Shown piece after piece: positions 11,043 to 23,156 of a DNA stretch of 64,000 nt. The position numbers and the translations under genes were made by a program. Numbering within the stretch: the first letter of the stretch is position 1; each line of letters opens with the position of its first letter. Source of the DNA: Brachionus rotundiformis (lineage: Eukaryota > Rotifera > Eurotatoria > Ploima > Brachionidae); contig JAESIW010000020.1 of NCBI GenBank assembly GCA_016802295.1, positions 3,933,302-3,997,301 on the forward strand. Direction: 5' to 3'. The notes below the pieces were generated by a model. It worked only from the letters and a program-made list of their open reading frames with translations, did not search any database and had not been told where the DNA came from.

Positions 11043-11909
11043 ATGACAGTCTTTGGTCAAATTGTGATAGGACCTCCAGGTTGTGGAAAAACCAAATATT
11101 GTACCATAATGCAAGAGTTTCTCTCAAATCTAGGCCGAAATGTTTTTGTTGTAAATTTGGATCCTGCCAATGATCGATTAAGCTATGACTGTTCATTAAA
11201 TGTTTTTGATTTAATAAACATCCAAGATGTAATGGCCAATTGTTCTTTGGGACCTAATGGTTCATTAATTTATTGTATGGAATTTTTAGAGACCAATATA
11301 GATTGGTTAATTGATGGCTTGGCCAAAATAACCAAAAAAGTTGAAAGACCATATCTATTATTTGATTTACCTGGGCAAGTTGAGCTTTATACTCATCACA
11401 ATTCGGTAAAAAACATAATCCAGAAACTTCTAAAACTCGATTATCGTTTATGCTGTGTAAACTTAATTGATTCGTATTATCTTTCGGATTCTTCAAAATT
11501 TATCAGCATTCTTCTTCTATCTCTTAGCACAATGCTTCAAATCGAACTACCACACGTAAACATATTTTCCAAAATGGATCTTATAAAACAATATGGAAAA
11601 CTAGCCTTTAGTTTAGACTTTTATACAGATGTGCTTGACTTAAACTATTTGATAGACACTGTTGGCGATGACAAAATTTTATCCAAATTTAAAAATTTAA
11701 ATAAAAGAATTTGTGACGTGGTTCAAGACTATAGTTTATTGTCATTCGTGCCACTGAATATCCAAAAGGGGTCGAGTGTGGTAAAATGCGTTCAAATAAT
11801 CGACAGAGCCAATGGATACCTTTATGGTCATTTAGACGATCAAGAAATGCTGGGCTCCATTGGTGGATTAATTGATTTAGATGAAGATTTTATGGATGAG
11901 CAGGATTAG
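11043..11909 (+). CDS. GPN2: GPN-loop GTPase 2
   Basis: A single-exon gene for 288 residues. GPN-loop GTPases help assemble and import RNA polymerase II; GPN2 is the least studied paralog. The P-loop GPPGCGKT, the LDPAND switch region, the signature GPN loop (LGPNGSLIYC), the DLPGQVEL G3 motif and the SKMDL G4 motif are all present and in order. The GPN2-like blocks ETNIDWL, VELYTHH, LSTMLQIELPH and KLAFSLDFYTDVLDL set it apart from GPN1 and GPN3. The C-terminal tail is short and acidic. An AG dinucleotide ends one base before the start codon after a pyrimidine-rich run, so a splice acceptor may lie at the start. Confidence 0.95.
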   Translation: MTVFGQIVIGPPGCGKTKYCTIMQEFLSNLGRNVFVVNLDPANDRLSYDCSLNVFDLINIQDVMANCSLGPNGSLIYCMEFLETNIDWLIDGLAKITKKVERPYLLFDLPGQVELYTHHNSVKNIIQKLLKLDYRLCCVNLIDSYYLSDSSKFISILLLSLSTMLQIELPHVNIFSKMDLIKQYGKLAFSLDFYTDVLDLNYLIDTVGDDKILSKFKNLNKRICDVVQDYSLLSFVPLNIQKGSSVVKCVQIIDRANGYLYGHLDDQEMLGSIGGLIDLDEDFMDEQD

Positions 11910-12334
11910 TTTTTTAAATAAATAAAATTTGCTTTACAAAACCTTTTTTTTAAATATTAAATGGATTAAGCTTCAAATTATAAAAATTAGAAAAATTTAA
12001 TCAAAAATACTTTACAAACAAAACAATAAATTTTAATCATCAGAATACTTTTTTGATTAGGATATAAGCCTTAATTTTGTAATTTAGAATAAAACAAAAT
12101 AACAATATTATCCAAATATAATACCTAATTATCCCATTGTTAAAATTGGCTATAGTAAATCAATTTTTTTCAAATATTTGAAGGATGTCAAGCATTTAAA
12201 AATTAATTTTTTTTCTTCTAAGATTCTAAGATTTTCGTATACTATAATTTTTGAACATTACATTTTTAAATACTTATAATATCAAAATTATTTAAATAGA
12301 AGGAATAATAAAAAAAAAAACTCTTTAAGAAAAA
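11910..12334. other. gene-free AT-rich spacer
   Basis: This is the 3' flank of GPN2 and the upstream region of the unknown reading frame at 12335. Nothing else was recognised. Confidence 0.5.
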
Positions 12335-12748
12335 ATGGCAAAAAAATTTCGGAGAAATTATTTGTGTCTAAATTCTACCGATTTGATTCCAAGAAAATCT
12401 CAACATTTGTTCACATTTAAACCGGCTCCTGGAACTACGTCAATCAAAGAATCCATAGATTTTCCAAATGTTGTAGAAAGCCAAAAAATTAGTAAAAGTT
12501 GTCAGTCTTTTATTCAATATTCTCATTTAAATAAATCAAAAAAGAATAATAGTGTAAGTCATTCAAACAAGTGATGAAGTGATTCCGGATCCAAAAATTC
12601 TCCATAATGAGGATATAGACCAGAAATTACATTTTTGCTTATCGGTTTATAAGCTCTACATAAAAAACAAAATGACCAAAACTTGCATTAACAATGTCAT
12701 AAAGCTAATAGGAATTCTAAGATCAGATCAATTCATTTTCAATTAATA
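12335..12748 (+). pseudogene. unknown small protein-coding locus split by an apparent frameshift
   Basis: The first frame (12335-12574) encodes 79 residues beginning MAKKFRRNYLCLNS, basic and without a recognised domain. As it closes at a TGA, another frame that opens about 20 bases earlier continues for some 55 codons (TSDEVIPDPKILHNEDIDQK onward, ending RSDQFIFN) to a TAA near 12748. The overlap of the two open frames fits one lost or gained base in a gene of about 135 residues. The GTAAGT at the junction invites a splice reading, but the 18-base interval to the next AG is too short and does not change frame. It could be a real gene with a sequencing error, a recent pseudogene, or a short gene followed by chance sequence. 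Function is unknown. Confidence 0.4.
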
Positions 12749-13312
12749 GTTTAAATTTTAATAAACATTTTCTTTATAAATAATTTTTAAAATTATTATA
12801 ATAATTTTTAATTTTTCAGTTTTTGATTTTACAGGGGAGAAAAAATTACGAGTTCAAAAAATTGTGATTTTGACAGTTTAATTTCGAGAATATAATTTTT
12901 CTTATTTTAGCTTTTTTCATAAATTAAAGATTAAATTTTTTTCAAAACTATTCTATTTTGTAACTAGATAAGTTAAAATGAAAAATAATTAAATTATCAA
13001 CTGAAAAATATTTATACCAAATTTCAGATTATAATGATTATAATTATAAATTTATTTTACAAGACTTAATTTTAATTTTATAAGACAACAATTTTTGAGA
13101 TATTTTTAAATCTAGGGAAGTAACAGAGCTTCATGTGAGAACGCTACTTAAAATGTTATTTTGAAAACACTCAAGTTAAATTGATTAACTCGTATAACTT
13201 ATAATAAGAAGAATAAATTTTTAAATAAATTTATAAATTTTTTTTAGCTCAACTATTTTTTAATTTTAAGACAAAATACTAATTTATATTTTCCACCTAT
13301 TTGGTAAGCAAA
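12749..13312. other. gene-free AT-rich stretch upstream of Dicer
   Basis: No open frame of interest; it should contain the Dicer promoter and 5' leader, but no distinct motif stands out. Confidence 0.45.
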
Positions 13313-16300
13313 ATGGCAGATTTATCTGGCGAGATAAAGCTAATGCACACACCAAAACCTTTTCAGGTAAATAAGATAAAGTTAAATGAATTTCAAATAT
13401 AAAATAAATGTCTATAGCAAGAATTGTTTGAAAAAGCTCTAAAAAGAGACATTATAATCCATGCAAGAACTGGCTCAGGAAAAACATTCATATCAGTTAT
13501 GCTTATGAATAGTTTGTCCAATGAAATTGAGAAACCATATTCCCAAGGCGGAAAGCGGACAATATTTTTGGCAAATACTGTGCCATTGGTAAAGCAACAA
13601 GCCGAATTCTTAAGAAAGCAAACTCATTTTGAAGTCGGCGAGTACTATGGCGAAAAGAAAATAGTCGATAGGATAATTGATCTCTGGGAAGAAAAAATTT
13701 GGAACAAAGAATTGGAAAATAATCAAATTTTGGTAATGACTCCAAAAATTTTTGAGAATATGATCGATCACTCTTTTATTGAACTTGAAAAAGTAAACTT
13801 AGTAGTTTTTGATGAATGGTACTATTTATTTAATAATATTAATTGACTTTTTAATAAGTTTTAAATTTGTTCAAAGCCATTATGCCACAGGAAAGCACTC
13901 TTACAATATAATAATGCAAAAAATAAAAAATAAAAAGAAAGAAGTTTGTCTAAATTTGAGAATTTTGGGCTTGACCGCTAGCATTGTCAAACAAAAGTGT
14001 AATCTAAATGAATTTTTTAAAATTATGAAAAAACTTGAAGAAACATTTGAGTAAATAAATTTTGTTTTTTAATTAAAAAAAAAAAGCTAAATTTTTCAAG
14101 ATGTAAAATAGAAACTTCATCTATTATTTTAAATGAAAATGAAAGTATAAAAGAACAAAATAAGTCAAAAACCATTTTTTATGACAATGGTGAACCTGCT
14201 TATAGTGAGTTAAGAAGTTCCATCAAGGAAATTTTACATGAGATAACTCAATTAGATGAGGCTCAAAAAATAATACAAAAAGAAATGAAAAAAAAATTAC
14301 TAAATGGAGATCAACAGCAGCTCATATTTTCTTCCCAGAATGAAAATCCCTTCAATGTTATTAAAAAAGAATGTTCGGATGTAGAGAATATATTAGAAGA
14401 ATTGGGACTTTGGTCGTTTGGAAAAGCATTGCAAGAATTTATCACTAGATTAGAATTAATAAATAATTATTGTCTTGAGCCTACACAAAAAGATGAAATT
14501 TTAAAAAAATTTAAAGATTTATTTGAAAAAACGCGTAATTTTCTGAGTGAAGCAGATGAACAAAATGTTGATAAAATTTTCCACTTTTCTTCGGACAAGT
14601 TACAACAAATGTTATCATTTTATCTTGAACAGAAAAATACTAAATTTCACTCAATAATATTTGTGGAGCGAAAATCAATGGCTTACTTCATTGACTTGGT
14701 TTTGAAAAAATTAGCCGAAACAGACACTTGGTCATTTATCAAAAGTGATTACATATCAAGTATATCAGGCGGAAAGAAAAATATGAATCTGACTCAACAA
14801 GTTAAATTAGGAGATTAAGCTTTATAATTTTTTATGAAATTTCTTTTAAAAGGAAAATTCTATGAATAACTTCCGTAAGCATAAAATAAATGTTCTTGTT
14901 GCCACTAGCATTATTGAAGAGGGTATAGATGTACCAGCGTGTAATTTGGTCATTCGTTTTAGCAAAATACCCAATTTTGGCTCATATATCCAGTCTAAAG
15001 TATAAAAATTTTGGTTTAAATTGATTGAATTTATTTTTATTATAAAGGGTAGAGCTAGGTCCAAAGATTCCATATTTGCCATTATGATGGATAAAAACAA
15101 TTCAGATTCTGACTTGGAACATTATGTAATTATTGAGAAAGTAATTATTAATTTTAATTTGTTCAAAATTTGAATGAAAATTAATTTTAGGAGTTGACAA
15201 ATTGCGTAATCAACGATGATAATGATACTTATTTATTGTCAGAACAGGACGAATTGGAAAAACTTGACTCGTTGATCAAACCATATAAAAAAGGAAATTG
15301 TTCTATAAGTTGTACAAAAGCAATTGATTTGATAAATAGATATTGTTCATCACTGGAAAACAATTCTTGTGGTGTTTTGTACCCAATTTACTGCGATGAG
15401 ACAATTGTTAAAAATGAATGTGAAGTTTTTAGGTTTAATTTGCGTCTACCACCCAATTCTGTCTTAAACAAGACCATTCAAGTACAGTATTGTTTTAAAA
15501 AGTCTTGAAATTTTATATTATCTTGATGACCAGTTAATATTTATATGTTTGCTGATTACTTTATTACTTTATATGTGACCATAGATTGACCATTAAAATA
15601 TTAAATTACCATATATAAGCTAAGTCTCAATAGCCAAAATTTTATTCATTCTTGAAAATCTTAATTTACAAATGAATGGGTTTTGATGACTAGAAAAAAA
15701 TCTTGTGCAATAATTTATAAATTTTTTAAGTGTCTGTATGTTTAGACATATTGAATTTATTGAAAATAATAAAATTTTTTTCTCATGTATTTCTAAATTT
15801 TTTGAAAAAATTCGTTGTTTGAAATTAAGCTTAAGAAGTTTGAATTTGAGTTTTTTAGAGCGATATTTTTCAGAGAAAGAAATGGGCTAAGATGGACGCA
15901 GCTTTAAAGATGTGCATAGAACTTGACAATGCAGGTAGATTAACAAACTTAAAATGTAATTGTTTAATTGGAAAAAAAATCAAGGTGAGCTAGCTGAGAA
16001 TCTTACCATTCTAAGCAAAGAAGACTGGCTCAATCAGCATTACAATCTAAAAGAACATATCGAGCAAGATGAGAAAATGGGCAAGAAAGTGGGAAGCAGA
16101 AAGCTTAAAAGAGATTATACAACCATAGTAATTAATAAAAGATATTATGACAACTTTTGACTACTTTTTTTAGTTTGCTGACGATTTGATAGATAACAAA
16201 GTTGTTCCTGATCAAGAGTGCTATTTGTATACAATTTTTATACGATGTACAAAGCCTGAAGATGAAAAATTGTTTAATGGGAGAAATTTCGGATTTTTAA

Positions 16301-18911
16301 GCTTAAAAAAATTGCCAAATATACCAATTTATAAGCTATATAATGGCGATAGTGAATTTCCTATTATAATTGTAGATACAAATGTCACTATAAAGCTGAA
16401 TCAAAGTCAATATGAACTTTTGAAACAATATTTTTCATATGTTCTAAGATTATTGAGAATTAAAGCTGAGTTAAACTTTGATGATCCTGCTTATGGAACT
16501 CTGTTGGTCGTATTGAAGCCAAAAATGTCTGAAATAGACTGGGAATATTTGAAAACAGATATAAATGAGAAAACAGCTTACGAATACTTCATTCAAAATA
16601 AAGAAAATGGTTTAAGCTTAATTAAAGATTATCTTTGGCTGTATCAAAACAAGCTTGTTTCCATAATTGATATAGAAAATAATCTAAATCCTTTGAGCGA
16701 ATTTCCTCGCACTGAATTTCAAAATTTTAAACTCTATTTTAAAGAAAAATATTCACTTGAAACTACTGATGACCAGCAGCCTTTGGTCGAGGTAAAATCG
16801 GAAACAATCAGAAACAATTTTATTCAAAGAGGCATTTGTCTCTCAAAAAAAGAAAAAAAACAAAATTATAAAATTTTGCTTATTATGGAACATCTCAACA
16901 TATTGCCAATTAAAAAAGATATGTTGTTCAGCTATTCAATGATTCCTGCTATCTTTTATAGACTCAATTCTTTACTAAAAGTTCATAAATTACAATTAAA
17001 TATTGAAAATGAACTAAAAAAATTTCCAAATTTGAAAAATTTACCAAATGAACCTTTGTCTTGGGATAACTCTTTAAAATTTAATAAAATTAGACCAGAA
17101 CTAGAAGAAAATTTAGAAAAAGTTGTAGAAATAAACTTGAATATTAACAGCGATGAGGAGTCAATAAAAGAAATACTTGATCCAGAGCAAAATAATGAGA
17201 CAAAAGTTGTAATAATTGATAAAGAGCAAAATTTAAAAAAATCAGAGACATTAGCACGATTGATCATAAAAAAACAGGTAGAAAATGGCACTTTTCCAAA
17301 CATGTTCAATATTCTCCAATGCGTTACTTTAAAATCAGCTTGTGACAATTTTGACTTGGAAAGATATGAAATATTGGGTGATTGTTTTCTAAAGCTAACC
17401 GTGGTCATGAAGATCTACACCGAGTTTGCCAACATAAATGAGGGCAGAATGGCTAATCTCAAATCAGCCAGGGTAAGCAACAATTACTTGTATCGATTGG
17501 CCGCTGGCAAAAATCTAAATGAATACATCATTTGTGAAAATTTTATGGCGCAACAAAATTGGATTCCTCCTAATCTTGATAAGAATTTTTTCGCTAATAA
17601 TCCAAATTATAGAACAAAATTGTCTGACAAATCAATGGCAGACTGTGTTGAGGCACTTATTGGAATATATTTAATACAACTGGGAACCGATGCAGCCAAA
17701 TCATTCATTGAATGGCTTGGTTTTAAAATTTCAGATCAAAAAGACAATGCTAATTTGAACGATATAAACAATTTACCAGCACCAACATACAGTAATGAAA
17801 TAGATGGTCACATGGCTGAGCTGTTAACAACTAAATTTAAAAAGTTTGAAGAGCTTCTTTGCTATGAGTTTAGGAACAAGTTATATTTATTACAAGCTCT
17901 TACACATCCCTCGGACATTAACAATCATCACACGTCTTCTTATCAGAAGTAAAATCAATTGTATTGCTGATAATTTTATATTGAACATTTTGATTTAATT
18001 TAGACTTGAATTTATAGGAGATGCTGTATTGGATATACTGGTCACTCAGCATATATTCCAAGACCAGAAAGAGCACTCGCCAGGTAAAAATTGAAATAGT
18101 TTTATTTAAAATTGAAGTCTTAAAATAAAAGGTGAACTCACCGATCTTCGCCAAGCTCTGGTCAACAATAAATTCTTTGCCAATCTTGCAGTCAAATACG
18201 GTTTTCACAAATACTTAACTTATTCTAGCAAAGATATTTACCAACAGTTGCAACAATATTTGAATTATCATGAATTATATCCACCGGACAATGCATACTT
18301 GAGAAATGGAAAAGTAGACAGATTTTATTTTTAGGAAAAAAAAATCAAATTTTAAAAATTTTTCAAAAAATTTTGTTTAAATTTAGTAGATTATTATTAT
18401 TTGATTTAAAAATGTCTTTAATAGTTTTAAAATTATTAGAATAATATCTTTTTAAGGATTTAGACTGGTCAGCTGATAGTTTTGAAATTGAAACGCCCAA
18501 GTTCTTGGCTGATATATTTGAATCAGTTGCTGGTGCAATTTATTTAGACTCTAATTTAGATTTGCAGACAGTGTGGAATGTTTACTTTAAAATGCTTGAG
18601 CCTTATATCGGTAATATTTTTTCAATTTTTTTATCTATATTCAAAAAATTAAACAATAAATTGTAGCTTCATTCAAAGAAAATATTCCCTGTTCGCCCAT
18701 AAAGGCATTGTATCAATTAAAGCCTCAATCGAAAATTGAGATAAACATCAGTGAGAATACAGAAGAATCGCCAGAGAAAAAATTCGATGCAATTTTAACC
18801 ATTGATGGTGAAAGCTTTTCTGGAACTGGTGGAAACAAGACCATAGCCAAAACTGTTGCATACAAAAAAGCAGTTTTAAAATACAGTGAAACAAAAGTTA
18901 TATTTTTTTAG
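13313..18911 (+). CDS. DICER: Dicer ribonuclease, complete
   Basis: Fourteen exons give a continuous CDS of about 1,499 residues: 13313-13366, 13418-13818, 13877-14050, 14101-14800, 14853-14999, 15048-15140, 15191-15481, 15874-15934, 15985-16127, 16174-17948, 18004-18083, 18132-18313, 18457-18610, 18667-18911. Dicer cuts double-stranded and hairpin RNA into siRNA and microRNA. The helicase is intact: Walker A RTGSGKTF, DECH (spliced across 13818/13877), ATSIIEEGIDVP and QSKGRAR. A dimerisation domain, platform (QECYLYTIFIR) and PAZ (FKLYFKEKYSLETTDDQQPL) follow. RNase IIIa has ERYEILGDCFLKL and DKSMADCVEALIG. RNase IIIb has LEFIGDAVLD and FLADIFESVAGAIYLD, so both acidic catalytic sets are kept. 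A C-terminal dsRNA-binding domain ends the protein. It is shorter than human Dicer (1,922), mainly in linkers. With every motif in place it should be active. Confidence 0.97.
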
Positions 18912-18989
18912 ACCGTCATTTTCTAGACTCAAATTTTTTTAAATTTTCTAAATTAAAATTTTAATAAAGTTTTTTTTTTAATTTTAAAT

Positions 18990-19655
18990 ATGTCTAAAAG
19001 AATTACTAGAAAACGAAAAAATGAAGATTCGGAAGTTAATAAATTAGATGAAGGTAAAAAAATATCCACACTTTCATCTAAATTGGCTTCTATAGACAAT
19101 AATGTAGATAAAAAAGCTAAAAAAGATGGACATGAGTACAGGTATTGGTTGATGAAGTCCGAGCCTGAGAGCCGGATCGAAAACGGTTTTGAAATGAAGT
19201 TTGGTGTTGAGGATTTGAAAGCAAGACAAGATCAAATTACTCATTGGGACGGTGTTAGAAATTATGAGGCAAGAAATCACATGAAAGCCATGAAAGTTGG
19301 TCAGCAAGCGTTTTTTTATCATAGCAACTGCAAGACACCAGGTCTCGTAGCTTTGATGACCGTGTGCAAGGAGTCTTATCCTGATTTTACTGCTTTTGAT
19401 AAAAATGATCCTCATTTTGATCCCAAAAGCGACAAAAATAACCCAAAGTGGTACATGGTGGACGTAAAATTTGACAGAGATTTAAAACGATTTATTTCGT
19501 TAAATGAATTAAAACAGTATCATTTGATGCACAAGAAAAATGGAGGACCATTGGCAGGGTTATCTTTGTTCACTCGATCAAGACTTTCTGTACAAGGAAT
19601 CACCGATGAGGAGTGGAACTTTATTCTAGAGCTAGAAAATAAGGAACCATTGTAG
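18990..19655 (+). CDS. THYN1: thymocyte nuclear protein 1-like EVE-domain protein
   Basis: A single-exon gene for 221 residues. The first 45 residues are basic and low in complexity, consistent with nuclear localisation. The EVE domain begins at YWLMKSEPESR and continues with FGVEDLK, WDGVRNYEARNHM, VGQQAFFYHSNC, GLVALMTV and a C-terminal LFTRSRLSVQGIT. This order is that of THYN1, a nuclear protein whose EVE fold is related to YTH domains and is thought to bind modified nucleic acid bases. Its precise role is not settled. The start codon lies only 78 bases after the Dicer stop on the same strand, the tightest spacing in the window. Confidence 0.95.
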   Translation: MSKRITRKRKNEDSEVNKLDEGKKISTLSSKLASIDNNVDKKAKKDGHEYRYWLMKSEPESRIENGFEMKFGVEDLKARQDQITHWDGVRNYEARNHMKAMKVGQQAFFYHSNCKTPGLVALMTVCKESYPDFTAFDKNDPHFDPKSDKNNPKWYMVDVKFDRDLKRFISLNELKQYHLMHKKNGGPLAGLSLFTRSRLSVQGITDEEWNFILELENKEPL

Positions 19656-20018
19656 GAAATATAAATTAGTTATATTAAGTAATATAATTATAATTTCGAT
19701 TTTTCAAGCTATTTAAAAATAACATTTTTTGTATAAAATAATTACAAATTTTTTTAATACCAAATACTGATAAATAAACTTTTATACTCTAATCTTATTT
19801 TATGTTTAGATATATATTCTATTTAGCTATAACAAATTCAATCAAATTGAAAAAAATTATTTCAAATCATATTTAAATCACTTAATTTTTAAGGCCAGTT
19901 ATCTAACTAATGATAAGTTAAAATTAAATTTTACTTATTAATAAAATATAATATTTAAAATTAATAAGATTTTAATAAATAAATAGACAAAAATTTAATT
20001 TAATAAATTAATCATTGT
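19656..20018. other. convergent 3' spacer between THYN1 and the amylase gene
   Basis: Short AT-rich interval between two genes that end toward each other; it must hold both polyadenylation regions. Several AATAAA-like strings occur, but in this composition they are not specific. Confidence 0.5.
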
Positions 20019-23000
20019 TTAATTACAGCCTGGTAGACCGATATCACCACCTGAAATGGGACCTAGACCCATCCATTTTCTCATTGCGTTTATGATCCTA
20101 ATATCTCGATGAACTTTTGTGTAACCCGTGCCTGCATAACCACATTCACCTGGTACATAGGCTGGTATTTTAGGCACACTTTCTTTGCATGAACTGCAAG
20201 TAACAGTACACAAACTGCAGTCAGACCAGCCATCTGGTAGACCATTTGTGCCATGTGTAAAATAATAAGAACTCAAAATGAATCTAATCGGCCAATCTTC
20301 GCCATTATTTCCGACTCCAAATGGATTTTCAAAAAGTTTTACCTCGAAGTTTCTGTGATCATTAGCTGGACAATTTTTTACCAAAACACAACCAAACGGG
20401 CCCATATCTCTACTGCTGCTTCCCGGATGTTGTTGATCATGGTCATCATTTTGAATAACTACTCTTTTTCTTGAAATTGGATTATTAGCTGGCTCTTTTG
20501 GATACAAACCATCCCACATTTTCACCTTATCCACTTCGCTCTGTGATCCAAGATCTTTCAACAAAGTATTTTCAAAAGCCGAACCGTACCAAGCGGGTCC
20601 TTGCCAAAGAACTCCTGATTCTCCTCCAGTCAATACCTCAAGCCATACAAAAAAATCATCTGGCAATTGACCTCCCATTTTTTGCTGAACTTTTTTCAAT
20701 AAAGCAGAAATATCATCTGGATTCATGTGTTTGGCAGCATCGAATCGGAAACCACTGGCACCATGACTCATCAATTCAACTAAATATGCTGCTTGTCTTT
20801 CTCGCACATTTTCCAATGAAGTATCAAGATCAGTTAATCCAACCAACCATCCGTTATTTAATATGAACAAATCTGACCATGAGCCAAGTGATCTGTCACA
20901 ATGGAAGTCAAGTGGACCAATAGCAGCACCAGGAAATTCATTCGAAGGAGGTTCTCCAGAATTTGGATTATATTTGTAAGTATATGCATGAGTGTAGAAA
21001 GGTGATTGGCGATCGATTGGAGCACTAGAAGTCTTGTTACCCCATTTGGTGCAACCAGCTTGTGGATTTCTGTGCTCATGCATGTCGTTACCGGCACCAG
21101 TAAAGTGATTCAAGACAGCATCAATGTAAATTCTAAGTCCATGTGATCTACATGTGTTCATTAAGCTGATTAATTCTTCTCTAGTTCCCATACGACCATC
21201 TAGCTTGTAGGATACAGGCTGGTACATAAAATACCATGGGTTGAGGGCATCATTAAATGGTTGATGTGACATCAATTGTTCATGAACTGGAAACAATTTA
21301 ACTCCTAAATATCCAGCTTTGGCCATAATTTCACATTCTTTTTCAACATCTTTGTGTGGCCATCCAAACATTTCAGGCACCGCTCCTTTCTGTCCATTTC
21401 GAAAATCTCCTGGTCTGCTTGCCAATGGTTGAATGTTCCAGTAGAGATTTACTGGCGGTATCTCTAGCTTGGTACCATCACTTCCCAATACATTTAGTTT
21501 AACCTCACCTTTATGTGAGCTTGTAAAGCGTTTACAATTGGCAGATTGAGCAACATCATTGAATAAATATTGAAGTGTTACTTTACCTTGATCTTTGTGA
21601 GTGGCAATGATACATACATCAGCTTCGGTTCGCGAAGTACTTGTGTATCTTATGTCCGCATAGCCGACTAATGAATGATAATCTTGATAAGAAGATTGGT
21701 AATTTTTCTGTCCTGGTTTAGGTGTTTGCCATCTACGATCAGCAACAAACGGGTTGGCATGAATTTGATCGCCAGACCTGCAACTTTCATCATTAAATCT
21801 TTCACAACCAGGCAATTCATTTGGACAATCTTCAGGACATGTCATAAAGCTTTCTGTTTCTTCACAAATATCATCACCACATACTGGCGGTGGACATTCG
21901 CCACAATCCTGAGGACAATAGCCACAAGTCTCTCCTGTTTCGCACACACTATCACCACATTCAGCCACATTGAAGTTATTGGTCAATTGAGGTGGATTAG
22001 TGCTCGGCTTAAATACAAGACGAACAGCTCCAGCTGAATTAGTTTTAAATCCACAGTCTGGTCCAGCAAGACCATTACAACCATAGTTCTCTTTGAATGA
22101 ATTGTCAATGGTCGCTTTCCAACTGTATTGAAAATTTGCCTTCAAACCAGTCAAAACTAGCGAATAGACACAAAATTTTTGTTCATAAATCATGAGACCT
22201 TTGGGCTCAGCGCCATTCCATAAAACATCTGAACCAGCGTCAATGGTCCAATCACCAGTAGCTCGGATTAATTTAGAAGCGAAATTATTTGTGCATACTG
22301 GACAATTAGACTCGCATGGCTTAATAGGATTCGAAAGAACTGGCTCAGTGGTTGGACCTGGAGTTGTTGTGGCAACTGTTGGCGGAGTGTTAATTTCTTG
22401 ATCTATATTATAATCAGTTGATAATTGATTATTGTCTTGATTGAATATGTATCGAATTTGACCATTTTCATTTGTTGTACTCGGACAGTCTGCATTATTG
22501 CAGCCATAGCTCTCTACCCAGTTATCTCCTACGACAACTTTCCACAAATAATTGGTACTAGGCTTCAACCCGCCAACTGAGAGTATTAAGTTACATGAAT
22601 TTTCATCAAAAAGCATGACATTATTTTCACTCACAACTACCCAATTATTCCATTGTCCAACAGCTCTAACTGTTTTTCCACTAAATTTATTGCTACATTT
22701 GGCAATTACGTCTACAGTGGAGTAGACCGTATCTGATGTTAAAACAGGAGTCGGATCAGGCTTGACTTTAAAGCGAATAACTCCATCACCATCAGTTGTA
22801 AAAGCACAGTTAGGACCATTAAATCCACTACAGCCTTGGTAAATTTAAAGTTATGTTTTTTTAAAACTGGAATTTGATTGTGTTTTACCATAATTAACAG
22901 CCCATGTTCCATCAACAGTTATCTTCCAAAAATATTGGAAATTTGGTTTTAAACCACCAACTACCAATGTATACAGACAAGAAGAGTCGTCAAACTTTAG

Positions 23001-23156
23001 AAGCCCGTTAGGTTCGAGAGCATTCCATGATGGCGTGGACCAGTCACCAGCAGCTCTGAGTTGCTTTCCTTGAAAGCTGTTTGAGCAAGAATGCGCTAAA
23101 TTAAACAAAAATACGATGCAAAGTGCGATCGCAGTGAGCTTTTGGGAGATATTCAT
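20019..23156 (-). CDS. secreted multidomain GH13 alpha-amylase
   Basis: Two exons (23156-22889 and 22834-20019) encode about 1,027 residues. The start at 23156 gives MNISQKLTAIALCIVFLFNL, a signal peptide probably cut near AHS; the frame extends further upstream but without need. Three or more copies of a beta-sandwich-like module follow (AAGDWS...WNALEPNGLL...TWAVNYG; VRAVGQW...WVESYGC; IRATGDW...FKENYGC), resembling starch-binding or X25-type modules. Next come a TTTPGPTTEP linker and two cysteine-rich repeats (CGDSVCETGETCGYCPQDC and CGDDICEETESFMTCPEDC). The C-terminal 500 residues are a GH13 barrel: IYIDAVLNHFTG, GFRFDAAKH (nucleophile Asp), FFVWLEVLT (acid/base Glu) and QNDDHDQQ (third Asp). 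It should hydrolyse starch or glycogen outside the cell. The module set is unlike the classic animal amylase; horizontal origin is possible but untested. Confidence 0.9.

Noticed and set aside
12553..12570. An 18-base GTAAGT...AAG mini-intron in the 12335 locus
   Set aside because: It is far too short for the introns seen here and, being a multiple of three, would still leave the TGA in frame.
14846..15100. A minus-strand gene overlapping Dicer
   Set aside because: It is antisense to the helicase C-terminal exons, which read through with known motifs.
21675..22037. Plus-strand frames inside the amylase and Dishevelled coding regions
   Set aside because: They are antisense shadows of GC-richer coding sequence with no recognisable domain and no splice logic of their own.
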